From: Phyto melanocephala
Lineage: Eukaryota; Arthropoda; Insecta; Diptera; Rhinophoridae
Reading direction: 5' to 3'
Length of the DNA: 64,000 nucleotides
NCBI GenBank assembly: GCA_941918925.1
Contig: OW799236.1
Span: 99,216,562 to 99,280,561 of the forward strand
The position numbers and the translations under genes were made by a program. Positions 23,001-33,859 of the stretch are shown piece by piece (position 1 is the first letter of the stretch; every line of letters starts with the position of its first letter). The notes under the pieces were generated by a model. The model made no database searches and had not been told where the DNA came from. It worked only from the letters and a program-made list of their open reading frames with translations.

Positions 23001-25456
23001 TATGACCTTTTCTTTTTACCTACCTACCTACCACAACAGTTGCCGTATTGTTATATTCATATGTATGCTGATAATGTGCAACTATATTTAGTATTATTAA
23101 CAATGTTAATTCTGACCTGCCTAAAATTCAAGCTTGGGCTACGGCAAAAGGTCTATGTCTTAATCCTGTTAAGTCTGTTTCCCGAAAACTTTTTAAATAT
23201 CTTTTTAAAATCAGAAGATATTGCCCTTGATAGTCTCATTTTTAGTGTTCAAAATAACAGACAATTTGGCCAGCTTAAGATATAATTTTCTTCAAATTGT
23301 AACATTCCCTGAAATAAATCAAATAAATATTTAAACAACTACGACTTTGAAAACAAATTTATTATCGAAACAAGTAAGAGCGCTATATTCGGCCGTGCCG
23401 AATCTTATATACCCTTCACAACTTGTAGTCATGCAATAACAGTGGTTTGTGTCACCATTCATCCCATATGAAATACGTACACACATATAAAAACATACAT
23501 ATATAAAAACGTCCCATTGTAAAATTATAAATTCACGTATGTATGTTAAAAAAACCAAAAAAAAAATAATTTAAAAAAAAATTTAAAAAAAATTTAAAAA
23601 AAAATTTAAAAAAAAAATTATTATGTATATATTATATATAAAACAAAAAAAAAATTAAAAAAAAAATAATAATAAAAATATAAATATATTAAATAAAAAA
23701 TAAAAAAAAATTTAAAAAAAAAATTTAAAAAAAAATTAAAAAATATTTTTTTTTGGCTCAGCTGGGATTCGATGCCACGTTTTCTCTAACCAGTATACAT
23801 GTTTGTATGTATGTATGTTGTTGTTGTAATGTTGTTTTTGTGAAAAAAAAAATCGAGGTGGTCGTGGGTTTTTGCTCATATCTCAGTTGTTTATGTACCG
23901 ATGTTTCTGATTTTCAATACCGATCTACTCCCGAATATTTCTGATATTTTAATACCTTACCCGGGTCCAACCTATGTCGGGGGGCTTCAAAAAGTTGATT
24001 TCAACATACACACGGACAGACGGACAGACTGACAGAGCTTAATCGACTCCCCTATTCATAAGCTTTCAGAAAATATATACTTTATGGGGTCGGAAATGAA
24101 AATTGTAGAAATTTCACACGGAATGACAAACCTATATATGTATATACCCTTTTTCACTGTGTGAAGGGTATAATAACGAATTTATATACATATATTTATT
24201 TAATATTTAATAGCTATTTTATGGAGGAGAGTGTCATTAAGGCTATTGCATTGGATACTTATGAGGTTGGTCAATTGTGTTCTTCCATGGTAGATGATGT
24301 ATTCTTTATATTGAGAAAGACAATTAGACGGTCTCTGTCCAGCCAATCTGTAAATGGAACTTGTGCTGTCATAAACAATGCTGCAACGTGCTTAGATAGT
24401 GACTTTGTTAACGCCTTAAGAGCGCCTTTAAAAAAGGGATATCTCTCGGGATATATTGATTTGGCACAAGCATACAATGCTATTCAGAACACACTTCAAC
24501 AGGGCAGAATTCAGTCGAGTGACAGTGAAAAATCACGCTTAAATTTCTTAGTTCAACTCAACAATTCAGACGTGTCAACGGAATACATCGAGACTTTGTG
24601 GCAAACTATGGAGCAAGAGATAAAAGGAGCGTTTCCAGTCATATCAAACGTTGAAAAGCAACTAATTGAAAGCTGTCTTGCAGAACTTAAAACGGTTCGA
24701 GACACTCTTAAAGCATGTGTAGATTATGGGATGCAACAACTACGTTCAAGTGCAATAAAGCCACGTCTTCACCCATGGGTTGATCAATTTATTAATTATA
24801 AACATCATTTCACAGAGGTGAATAAATACATATTCAAAAGTATTTCATTTTTGTGATTTTCGTTTTGATTATAGGAGGAATTTGCATCGTACGAAGCTGG
24901 TGAGACGTTTGCACAATTTTTAATCGTTCAGATTGATGGTCTTATAAATTCGTTTAAGCAGATCCTAACACCACGCAATACAGACGCTCTAATAAGTATT
25001 GTGGCAACAGAACTGACACTGCGTTTAGAACGAGCCATCAAGAAGTGTACCTTTAATCGTGTAAGTAGTTATTTTTATTAAAAACAAAAACAGATTATAC
25101 GAAAAATTTCTTATACAGCTAGGTGGCTTGGTACTTGATCAAGAAGTAAGAATATTAGGCGCTTATTTGACAAGTGCTACATCATGGTCTATTCGTGATA
25201 AAATTTCCCGACTGAGTCAAATTGCAACTATTTTAAACCTTGAAAAAGTTTCGGAACTAAATGACTACTGGAATCCTGACATGGGTTCCGAATTGTCTTC
25301 GTGGCGTATAACATCCAATGAAGTTCGAACAATACTAACTTTACGGTAAGAAAAATTGTTCTACTAATATCTCTAATATTATTATTTATTAATAAACTCT
25401 CTCTCTTTTTTAGAAGCGATTTCCGTATGGAGGACATAAAACGAATTAAATTTTAA
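14015..25456 (+). CDS. Cog4: Conserved oligomeric Golgi complex subunit 4
   Basis: Lobe A subunit of the COG tether, which acts with Rabs, Syntaxin 5 and Sly1 in retrograde intra-Golgi transport. Seven coding exons: 14015-14101, 14161-15201, 21124-21257, 24214-24817, 24875-25060, 25119-25345, 25414-25456. Phases agree throughout; the product is about 773 aa, the usual size. Diagnostic stretches: [80 protein letters not shown] and C-terminal [10 protein letters not shown]. The exon 1 donor is ambiguous: GAG/GTTTGG at 14101 or TGG/GTAATG at 14107; both keep frame. The 5.9-kb intron 2 and 3.0-kb intron 3 are packed with transposons, and a HINE ends 43 bp before exon 4. It is convergent with Grip75. 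Confidence 0.95.
15556..16290 (-). pseudogene. Remnant of a multicopy arthropod repeat ORF
   Basis: Minus-strand reading gives [13 protein letters not shown], then [20 protein letters not shown], a spacer rich in acidic residues, LRDLKLSW-like and KQWNIT segments, then [14 protein letters not shown] and [10 protein letters not shown]. This order matches the N-terminal half of an uncharacterised protein repeated many times in arthropod genomes and probably mobile. The frame is broken by in-frame stops near 16060 and 15818 and is lost after WRLFLDGS. The C-terminal half is absent. I know no function. It sits antisense in Cog4 intron 2. Family recognition is from memory. Confidence 0.6.
16842..18137 (-). 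mobile_element. Tc1/mariner-type DD37E transposon
   Basis: Near-full-length element. Inverted ends begin AAGAATGAGATC at both sides and flanking TA dinucleotides lie at 16840-16841 and 18138-18139. Size (1296 bp) and TA duplication fit the IS630-Tc1-mariner superfamily. It carries the frameshifted transposase listed separately. Confidence 0.9.
16949..17988 (-). pseudogene. DD37E Tc1/mariner transposase, one frameshift
   Basis: Cut-and-paste transposase. The first frame (17988 to about 17416) has an N-terminal paired-like HTH ([20 protein letters not shown]), a basic GSGAKKG linker and the first catalytic motif CIMDDETYV near residue 148. The second frame (to 16949) holds [11 protein letters not shown] and [10 protein letters not shown]. 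Counting from that D to the E of RPIERYW leaves 37 residues between, defining the DD37E group. The frames join across a 7-A run around 17440-17460, where about one base has been lost or gained. No other break is visible. Catalytic residues are all present, so the copy is recent but inactive as read. Confidence 0.85.
18270..18570 (+). mobile_element. Old, decayed HINE
   Basis: Starts ATACCCTCTACTTTAGGTATG with TTTTGTCATTACG following, and ends GTGAAGGGTATATTAAATTC. Order and spacing resemble a HINE, but the 3' hairpin has degenerated. Confidence 0.45.
18575..19940 (+). other. Cog4 intron 2, AT-rich filler
   Basis: Very AT-rich sequence without recognisable protein motifs, hairpins or inverted ends. 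I see nothing to annotate before the Penelope-like remnant that begins near 19945. Confidence 0.5.
19945..20715 (+). pseudogene. Penelope-like element reverse-transcriptase remnant
   Basis: Translated pieces in order: [70 protein letters not shown], and [16 protein letters not shown] followed by [15 protein letters not shown]. This is the order of Penelope-like RT motifs: fingers, YVDD catalytic box, the 'WY.KPT.SGR..NY.S' block, then the linker toward a GIY-YIG endonuclease. Several frameshifts and stops break it, and the endonuclease is not recognisable. It is in sense orientation in Cog4 intron 2. Confidence 0.8.
20733..20775. repeat. Short repeat shared with 46146-46190
   Basis: The stretch containing TTCAACAT and GCCCTTAAAATTCAACCACC recurs with few changes at about 46146-46190. 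It is probably the end of a transposon family that I could not name. Confidence 0.5.
21394..21850. repeat. Dispersed ATCGTACGTGACAT motif cluster
   Basis: The motif ATCGTACGTGACAT or close variants occurs at about 21394, 21549, 21738, 21755 and 21838, spaced irregularly in AT-rich DNA. The core CGTACG is palindromic. This lies in Cog4 intron 3. Confidence 0.6.
21913..22557 (+). mobile_element. HINE in Cog4 intron 3
   Basis: 5' hairpin arms ATACCCTT and AAGGGTAT with GTAGTGCAC in the loop; CTGACCGTCTG, CGACCACCTCG and ACATACATAC blocks; 3' hairpin ATTCGGCACGGCCGAAT and CTTGTTT end. Confidence 0.85.
22965..23200 (+). pseudogene. LINE reverse-transcriptase fragment
   Basis: Translated pieces: [21 protein letters not shown] and, after a shift, [20 protein letters not shown]. 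These correspond to the GVPQG, YADD and 'WA..NGL.LN..KS' motifs of CR1/jockey-group LINE RTs. The catalytic box reads YADN, and frames are broken. It is a short relic in Cog4 intron 3. Confidence 0.75.
23368..24171 (-). mobile_element. Full-length HINE abutting Cog4 exon 4
   Basis: Reverse copy from AACAAGTAAGAGCGCTATAT to the 5' hairpin ending GTGAAGGGTAT, close in sequence to 4501-5325. Only 42 bp separate it from the exon 4 boundary at 24214, so the acceptor and probably the branch region of Cog4 intron 3 lie in that short gap. Confidence 0.9.
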
Positions 25457-25662
25457 AAAAGAGTTTGTTTTTGAACATCATGATATTCCATAATTATTTT
25501 TTTTAATGCAAATGTTTATTAATAATCTATTTGTTCTTCATGCATTTCACTGATGCTTGTACAAGATAATCAGTTAATCTTAATCCATCAATTTTTGAAA
25601 AAGTTAAAAATATATGATAAAATTGTTTTTTCTGTAAATATGTAGGTATATATCTAATATTA

Positions 25663-25668
25663 AATAAA
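25663..25668 (+). promoter_or_regulatory. Putative Cog4 polyadenylation signal
   Basis: AATAAA about 207 bp after the Cog4 stop codon, the first canonical hexamer in the 3' flank. Confidence 0.6.
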
Positions 25669-25840
25669 GAAAAAATTAATTTCTATTAAAAAATAAAATA
25701 AAACCTAAAAGTAATGTGATATCATTGCAAAAAACACTCAAAATATTTGAAAAAAAAACACAAACATTTTAGGTTTACCCAAACCTAAATTATATTTATT
25801 AAAATTTATAATTGCCAATTGAGCTCTGCATCAACTAATA

Positions 25841-26261
25841 GGGCCCATACACAACACCATAAAATTGTGCAATTAAGCTTTAAGCACACACTACACCAGC
25901 ATGGTGGTACAAAATTCATTTTTTACCCAAAAATTGTGCGGAAAAGTTTGTAATGAATAACGAAAAAATTTGTGAAAACGATTAAGGAGCAAAAAAAACG
26001 TGTTTGGATGAAGAAATGGCTACGAATTGGCATTTATATTTAAAATTTTGTATTTTTTTTATGTTTATGCCTTGATGAATTAACTTTTATGAGCTAATTT
26101 TGCCACACACGACTAAATCATGCTGGTACAATCAAAGAAATATCAAACTATTTTTGATAAAGCACCATCAGCTGGTACAATCACACCACAACCCCATACG
26201 CGGTCAATTAGCTGGCACAGTCACTTGATTGCACAATTATTATGGTGTAGTGTATGGGCCC
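25841..26261. mobile_element. MITE with GGGCCCATACAC TIRs
   Basis: Inverted ends of about 33 bp, sharing GGGCCCATACAC and CACCATAA, differ by one substitution and one indel. Flanking TA on each side suggests a 2-bp duplication. The 421-bp interior is non-coding. It lies about 170 bp beyond the Cog4 polyadenylation signal. Confidence 0.75.
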
Positions 26262-26417
26262 TATAAGCGTGATATATCAAATTTAAATCGCCAATTTTGC
26301 AAAATTTTTGATAACACAAAGAGCCTGTGATATTAAAAATATTAATTTCTAACACCCACCTCGGCTCACTTAATTTGATGATTTTTTCGTATATTAAAAT
26401 TTTTTATTAGCTTTAGT

Positions 26418-26790
26418 AACCGTGCCGAATCTTATATACCCTTCACAACGTGTACACATGCAATAACAATTGTTTGTATCTCATTAATATGAAAAAATAT
26501 GTACATACAAAGATATATGTTTCCTTATCTTTATAATGACTTTATCCGCTAAAAAACATCCCATTGTAAAATTATAAATAGAGCTTATGTATGTATGTTC
26601 AAAAAAAAATATAAAAATAAAAAAAACAACATACACACACACGGACAGACAGACGGACAATGCTTAATTGACTCCCCTATTCATAAGCTCTCAGAAAATA
26701 TATACTTAATGGGGTCGGAAATGAAAATTGTAAACATTTCACACGGATTGACAAACCTATATATACCCTTACACTCACTGTGAAGGAAAT
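26418..26790 (-). mobile_element. Truncated HINE
   Basis: Begins inside the 3' hairpin (ACCGTGCCGAATC), lacks the CAAGTAAGAG terminus, and runs to a 5' end reading CACTCACTGTGAAGG. The interior microsatellite is almost gone. Confidence 0.75.
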
Positions 26791-27257
26791 AAAAATAGAT
26801 AATTTTCCATATAATTTATGCCTATAACTTTGGCCTATTTGTCAAAAATTTCGTACCAATAGCCTTAGACGCATATCGTATTTATAAATAATAACAAACG
26901 TCACTACAAATTATCATATCTTTTGGAAATATCCGGGAATGAATCGGTATTGAAATTCAGCAAAATTGTCCTATAACTTTCTGAGATATGAGCAAATAAA
27001 CGCGACTGCCTTTGTTTTTTCCCATATTTTTCCAAAAATTTCCAAAATTTAAATATTTCAGCCATAGAATAATTTATAGGTACCTTTGCTACTATTTCTA
27101 GATATAATATGCCTCTAGAGATATTCGCAAAAAATTTTGGATAAAGCTGTCTCTAATCGGTAAAGTTATAGGTAAATTTTTTATTAAAAATATATATTCC
27201 AACAATTTTCAAACGAAAACCAATTTTTTCAGCTTTTAGACAACTAAGAGATTCAAT
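26791..27257. repeat. Decayed repeat flanking the LTR array
   Basis: Contains blocks also present around 51290-51500, such as TTTCTGAGATATGAGCAAA and AATATTCGCAAAAAATTTT-like text. The final bases before the array, TTCAATATTG, continue on the other side of the array as GTATCATCTGAAAGG, a sequence found uninterrupted in reverse at about 40237-40262. Confidence 0.55.
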
Positions 27258-27261
27258 ATTG

Positions 27262-29391
27262 TGTTGCGGGTGATGTTTGCCACATACGGGAAGTTTTTGG
27301 CAGGTTAAATATTTTTTTGATGTTGTGCTGTTTTCGTCATATACAGCACCGGAGCGTACATTATTTTATGTATACTTACTTCTTTTGTTGCCTTATTTGT
27401 TGTCCGAACTGTCGATTTACCTGTAATAGAAAATTAAAATAGAAATAATATTTTTATTTGTAAATACATATTTTGTTTTGTTTACCTTGTCAAAGTGAAT
27501 GTATGTATGTATGCGTTTTGTACTAAATGTACAAAAAGTTTAATGTGTTTAGTTGGTTTAGTCAGTGTTGTATTTCCATTATATATTACTACAGTGGGTA
27601 GTAAAGCCAATTTATGAATGAAAATACAAGTATATGTTATAGGACTAAATAAGGGAAAGAGAGAAATATATTTATGCTAAATATATATATAACAGGGAAA
27701 GTGCAACGGATTATTCCAATTTATGTCTATGAAACCGCTAGAATATTGGTAAATAAGACAGGAATTTGGATACAGAAATTATTAGCGAAAAGTCTTTTAG
27801 ATGATATAATTTATTTTTGTGCGGTTTGGGAATAAATTGTTAAATATGTTTTATTAATAGAAAAGAGAAAAGGAGGAAATGTAGTGAAAGCGAAGGAAAA
27901 TAAAGGAAAATATATTATGTGATTGCGTAAGTTAATGCCAGTAGTGTATAGTGTTGATGGAAAATTGAAACATTTATTTTTGTTTGCTTCATAGCTGGCT
28001 ATTTCGCAAGAGAATTTGGTATTTTATCCTGAAACCGCGCAGATCGAAAGTAGCCAGGTAATCTTATTATATATGTATTAAGAATACAATTCTAAGGAGT
28101 ATATCCTAAAATGTGGCCTAAATAGAAGAATAAATAATAATAACCAATCTGTTGGTGGCACAAGAGACCTTTAGGGTCTTGGCAAGGGCAAATACCGTGA
28201 GGAAAATACGATATAACGTATAACAGGGAAAGAATGAATGACGAAGGCAGTGTAATTTTTTTTTTGTTAGTAATTAGCTTAATTGTTATAAGCAAGGCAA
28301 AATTTTTGAAATAATTGTAATTTTTTTATATTTGCGTAGAAGGTATATTTATTTATTTAATAATTCAAATAGTATTTTTATATAAAACGTTAAGAAAAAT
28401 GATAAATTAGTGTCAAGTGTAATTGTGACTGGTGTAAAAAGAAAATTATAAGTGTAATGTTAAATGTTAGTGTTTGTGTGAGTGTTCTTTTATGTTGTTT
28501 TGTTTAGTTAAATCTGACCCTCGGTAGCCGGCAATCTGAAATAGATAAAAAGAATTAAAATGTGAAAAGTTAAATAATATAATATTTTACTTATCTAGGG
28601 CCCAAGTTGGCATGTAGAAATAAATGATAGGTCTGTACAGTGGCAGCCATAACACTTGACCCAATTTAGAGAGCTCTTTGAATTGAAGGAAAAATAGTGA
28701 AATTATTAAATTAGATAACAAATATTAAAGTAACTTGAGCGCTAGAAAAGGTTAATAAATAAGGAAAATAAAATAAATAAATAAAGCGGCTAGAAATGAA
28801 TGAAAGAGAGGGAATGATATATTTCGTTTATATGTTTGTAAATTTTGTATATTTGTAAAATATTATGTTATATGTTATTATTATATAATTTGTAAATATT
28901 ATTATTATTAATTTAATTATTATTATTATTTTAAAGTCATTTTTTTATTAATATTATTGTTGTTATTTTTTTTAATTATTATTTTTTTTATATTTATTAT
29001 TTATGTTTTAATTTTTGTTATTATTTATTTAATTACTTAGTGTTTATTTTTATTTATAATAAATTTTTGTATTAAGTATATTTGACATACATTTTTTCTG
29101 TGTAACTAAAGGAGTGATGATGGATTGGTAAGTGGTAGGTTTTTGGGTCGCAGAGAGATTTTTACAGCGGATGCTGCTGCGACATGGTTGGGTGGGCAAA
29201 ACGGGAGTAAACACCTGACTCTCGTGAATTCTTCTTGTGGTGGAGTTTGTGTAGTGTATGATGTAGTAGTTTTTGTTTTTCAGTTTGTTTTATGAGCGGA
29301 TGCGTGGCCAGTGAGAGGGTTGGAACCTGCCTGAGCTATCGCCACGAACAAGCTAGTCGGAAACCTCACTGGGCCAAAACGGTTCGTAACA
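27262..29391 (+). repeat. LTR 1 (2130 bp)
   Basis: Begins TGTTGCGGGTGATG and ends GGTTCGTAACA. The central part is strongly AT-rich (28800-29090). The 3' part is GC-richer with an inverted motif GCGGATGCTGCTGCG. No open frame longer than about 67 codons, and none resembles a known protein. Confidence 0.9.
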
Positions 29392-29395
29392 TAAA

Positions 29396-29405
29396 TGGCG
29401 CCCAA
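29396..29405 (+). promoter_or_regulatory. tRNA-Lys-type primer-binding site
   Basis: TGGCGCCCAA starts four bases after LTR 1 and is complementary to the 3' end of tRNA-Lys(CTT) (CCA plus GGGCG...). The next bases (ATTCGAATGAGG) diverge from the longer complement, so the match is 10 nt. An identical copy is at 33864-33873. Confidence 0.8.
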
Positions 29406-31190
29406 ATTCGAATGAGGCAGCTAGAGATGTTTTCTAATTTCTTGGAATGTGTCCTAGTCTGCATACGTGGTACATGTATAAACACCTAAATATGTAACAA
29501 TAGCCAAATAGATTTGTTCAATAGCCCATATTAACCACAAAAAAATGTTGCTGGAGTTGGTTTACATAGCCGCTGTAGAACGATATGCAGGGTGTATGTA
29601 AACGGAATTCTGGAACATGATGAGTGGCAAATTTGTACTTCTAGGATTACACACAATAGCTTGTGAGTGACATGTTTAGTCCCCAAATGTATTGTTTGTA
29701 TCCTAATTTTTGCGTTGTAAATTTAAAGTATTTTTTTTATCATCATTCAGCTTTCAATGTGTATTAATATCTGATATCCTGTCCTATCATGTGTATAGCG
29801 AAGTGTGTTGTGTCAGTATTATATACTTGTATTCTGGTGTGATTTTTAGATTTCATTTTTGTGATGTTAGCTTTCTGTTTTGAGTGTTGAACAACATCTG
29901 ATAGCCTGTCATGATCGTTTCGTGAAGTGTGTAGTATCAGTGTTAGATGTACTCTTACAGTAGTTAACTTTGTAAAATTAGTTGGTAATTATGTTTGTAC
30001 ACCACATGAAGAATTCTTAATATATTTTAATGAATCGCGTTGACCTCCACATACTTCCATCATTACCTACATAGAAGGACAAATAAAATTAAGTTTATTA
30101 ATATAGTTAAAATTTTATTTTATTTTTTATTTTTAAATTATTAACTTATCAATTTTTTTTTTAAATTAACATTATTATTTAGATATTATTTAAGTTTTAT
30201 AATTTTAGTCATTTCGTTAAATTATGTTTAAATGCATGTTTTATTTTTTTTCAGAAATAATAACTTTTTAGTTTGCATGAATAATATTTAAGTGCTTACT
30301 ATTAAGTTTTGCATAAAAATTTTTTTTATTCGTTTTATGTTTTAGACTAATCGTTTTTTTCATTATTTTCAAATAATTTATTAATTTATTTATATATTTT
30401 ATTTATTTTAGAAATTATTAAGTCAGCGTTTATTTAGTTGTACAAGTTTGTTTATTATTTTTTTTATTCATGTAGCGTTTTAATTATTTCATTATTTATT
30501 TAAAACTTTATTTTATATTTAGATATTTCATTTTTATTTTAATCTAAACTATTGTATATATATATTTTTTTTTCTTGAGTATAAGTTTAATGATATTGGT
30601 GTTTCGTTTAAGTGCATGTAATTTATTTGTTTTATATTTATGTCTATATATATGTATGTTTATATTTATTTATCTATTAATATATTTTATAATTATTTAT
30701 ACACATATTTATTTAGTCAAATTAGTAGTTTTATGTTTTATTTATATTAATTTTTTTATAATTATTAGTGATCTGAAAATTTATTAGTTTAGGAATATGA
30801 ATAAATATTAGGAAAATATAATTTTAAGTATCTTATTTTCTTTATTTTTTATTTTAATTATAAAATAAAGATTTTACTCTTTTAAAATTCTGTGATAAAT
30901 TAGTTTAATAAATTAGTGCAATATAGATTAAGTAATTTTTAATTATATAGCCACCTGTGATATAGATTTTAGTGATGCGATGTCCAAGACAGTAGTGTTG
31001 TTGTTGTTGTTTTTTTTTGGTAATAGAAGGGTAAATTAGTGCAATAATAGAGTAGTTTTTTTTGTGTGTCAGTCCGTAAAAGAATGTTCTACGTGTGCAT
31101 GGCTCCTGAAAAAAAATAAAATATCACAAAGTAAAAATTCTTTTTGTGAATAAAAAAAGAAAAAATACTTCCCGTAAATAGTGTACATTA

Positions 31191-31325
31191 ATGGCAGATA
31201 TTACAGTATTTCCCGCCTCTGAACTTTTTATTACCAAAAAGTTTTCCGAGGCTAATGGCAATTCTTGGATGCTGACTTCCAAAGGAAAAGTTAAGAGTGA
31301 GGCTTTACCCAATATAACTAAATAA
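31191..31325 (+). CDS. Small conserved frame in the LTR element
   Basis: A 44-codon frame beginning MADITVFPASELFITKK and ending LPNITK. It is repeated exactly at 35659-35793. It is GC-richer than its surroundings and could be the start of a lost gag or a small leader peptide. I recognise no domain, and coding function is unproven. Confidence 0.3.
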   Translation: MADITVFPASELFITKKFSEANGNSWMLTSKGKVKSEALPNITK

Positions 31326-31598
31326 TGTGATGATTTTGTTTCTTATTCTTAGCCTCTAAGGGGGCGATCGTTTAATCGTTAAGCACATTTGTGCGCTACT
31401 GCTCCAAGTGCAGTAAAAGAAAATATAATTTTGAAGGGTTTGCCTCTACGACTTCTTTTCCGTGTAAAAGAAGTTGGAAGAGTGACTTCATTCAAGAATA
31501 TCCATCTCTGATATGTCCTGTGTTAAATTTATGCAGAATTAATACATAAAATTTGTTAATTAAATTATTTCGTAGGGAAGATACTTACTTTGTGATAT

Positions 31599-31665
31599 GC
31601 CCGGCTGATTCAGTCTGTAGAGTATGAGACTCTGTTTCAGGGTGTGGGAGTTCCCCACGTTGGGC
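31599..31665 (+). ncRNA. tRNA-Lys-like cloverleaf in internal region 1
   Basis: The 67-nt segment closely follows tRNA-Lys(CTT). Acceptor GCCCGGC (31599-31605) pairs with GTTGGGC (31659-31665); D stem ATTC with GAGT; anticodon stem TGAGA with TTTCA around a shortened loop CTCTG; T stem GTGGG with CCCAC around loop AGTTC. Relative to the tRNA the D stem shows a G-C to A-T double change, so pairing is kept. The anticodon loop has lost two bases and the T loop/B box is altered, so it is not a decoding tRNA. A TTTT follows at 31666. It lies 64 bp before LTR 2. Confidence 0.7.
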
Positions 31666-31729
31666 TTTTAAGTCACAAGAACAACCCGCACACCGTTCCC
31701 TCTGGCTAAAACCAGTGAAACCGGAGTTT

Positions 31730-33859
31730 TGTTGCGGGTGATGTTTGCCACATACGGGAAGTTTTTGGCAGGTTAAATATTTTTTTGATGTTGTGCTGTT
31801 TTCGTCATATACAGCACCGGAGCGTACATTATTTTATGTATACTTACTTCTTTTGTTGCCTTATTTGTTGTCCGAACTGTCGATTTACCTGTAATAGAAA
31901 ATTAAAATAGAAATAATATTTTTATTTGTAAATACATATTTTGTTTTGTTTACCTTGTCAAAGTGAATGTATGTATGTATGCGTTTTGTACTAAATGTAC
32001 AAAAAGTTTAATGTGTTTAGTTGGTTTAGTCAGTGTTGTATTTCCATTATATATTACTACAGTGGGTAGTAAAGCCAATTTATGAATGAAAATACAAGTA
32101 TATGTTATAGGACTAAATAAGGGAAAGAGAGAAATATATTTATGCTAAATATATATATAACAGGGAAAGTGCAACGGATTATTCCAATTTATGTCTATGA
32201 AACCGCTAGAATATTGGTAAATAAGACAGGAATTTGGATACAGAAATTATTAGCGAAAAGTCTTTTAGATGATATAATTTATTTTTGTGCGGTTTGGGAA
32301 TAAATTGTTAAATATGTTTTATTAATAGAAAAGAGAAAAGGAGGAAATGTAGTGAAAGCGAAGGAAAATAAAGGAAAATATATTATGTGATTGCGTAAGT
32401 TAATGCCAGTAGTGTATAGTGTTGATGGAAAATTGAAACATTTATTTTTGTTTGCTTCATAGCTGGCTATTTCGCAAGAGAATTTGGTATTTTATCCTGA
32501 AACCGCGCAGATCGAAAGTAGCCAGGTAATCTTATTATATATGTATTAAGAATACAATTCTAAGGAGTATATCCTAAAATGTGGCCTAAATAGAAGAATA
32601 AATAATAATAACCAATCTGTTGGTGGCACAAGAGACCTTTAGGGTCTTGGCAAGGGCAAATACCGTGAGGAAAATACGATATAACGTATAACAGGGAAAG
32701 AATGAATGACGAAGGCAGTGTAATTTTTTTTTTGTTAGTAATTAGCTTAATTGTTATAAGCAAGGCAAAATTTTTGAAATAATTGTAATTTTTTTATATT
32801 TGCGTAGAAGGTATATTTATTTATTTAATAATTCAAATAGTATTTTTATATAAAACGTTAAGAAAAATGATAAATTAGTGTCAAGTGTAATTGTGACTGG
32901 TGTAAAAAGAAAATTATAAGTGTAATGTTAAATGTTAGTGTTTGTGTGAGTGTTCTTTTATGTTGTTTTGTTTAGTTAAATCTGACCCTCGGTAGCCGGC
33001 AATCTGAAATAGATAAAAAGAATTAAAATGTGAAAAGTTAAATAATATAATATTTTACTTATCTAGGGCCCAAGTTGGCATGTAGAAATAAATGATAGGT
33101 CTGTACAGTGGCAGCCATAACACTTGACCCAATTTAGAGAGCTCTTTGAATTGAAGGAAAAATAGTGAAATTATTAAATTAGATAACAAATATTAAAGTA
33201 ACTTGAGCGCTAGAAAAGGTTAATAAATAAGGAAAATAAAATAAATAAATAAAGCGGCTAGAAATGAATGAAAGAGAGGGAATGATATATTTCGTTTATA
33301 TGTTTGTAAATTTTGTATATTTGTAAAATATTATGTTATATGTTATTATTATATAATTTGTAAATATTATTATTATTAATTTAATTATTATTATTATTTT
33401 AAAGTCATTTTTTTATTAATATTATTGTTGTTATTTTTTTTAATTATTATTTTTTTTATATTTATTATTTATGTTTTAATTTTTGTTATTATTTATTTAA
33501 TTACTTAGTGTTTATTTTTATTTATAATAAATTTTTGTATTAAGTATATTTGACATACATTTTTTCTGTGTAACTAAAGGAGTGATGATGGATTGGTAAG
33601 TGGTAGGTTTTTGGGTCGCAGAGAGATTTTTACAGCGGATGCTGCTGCGACATGGTTGGGTGGGCAAAACGGGAGTAAACACCTGACTCTCGTGAATTCT
33701 TCTTGTGGTGGAGTTTGTGTAGTGTATGATGTAGTAGTTTTTGTTTTTCAGTTTGTTTTATGAGCGGATGCGTGGCCAGTGAGAGGGTTGGAACCTGCCT
33801 GAGCTATCGCCACGAACAAGCTAGTCGGAAACCTCACTGGGCCAAAACGGTTCGTAACA
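31730..33859 (+). repeat. LTR 2 (2130 bp)
   Basis: Copy of LTR 1 shifted by exactly 4468 bp. It is shared between the two element units: 3' LTR of the first and 5' LTR of the second. Confidence 0.9.

Larger units (their letters stand above)
29392..31729 (+). mobile_element. Internal region 1 (2338 bp), non-coding
   Basis: Holds the PBS, a very AT-rich middle (30080-30900), a 44-codon frame at 31191-31325 and the tRNA-Lys-like sequence at 31599-31665. The junction with LTR 2 (...AAACCGGAGTTT) does not look like a polypurine tract. No retroviral protein motif is visible in any frame. Confidence 0.85.

Noticed and set aside
29292..29489. 65-codon frame repeated in the LTR array
   Set aside because: It crosses the LTR end and the primer-binding site; no protein resemblance.
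31599..31665. Functional tRNA-Lys gene
   Set aside because: The anticodon loop is two bases short and the T loop/B box is altered; it cannot be a standard decoding tRNA.
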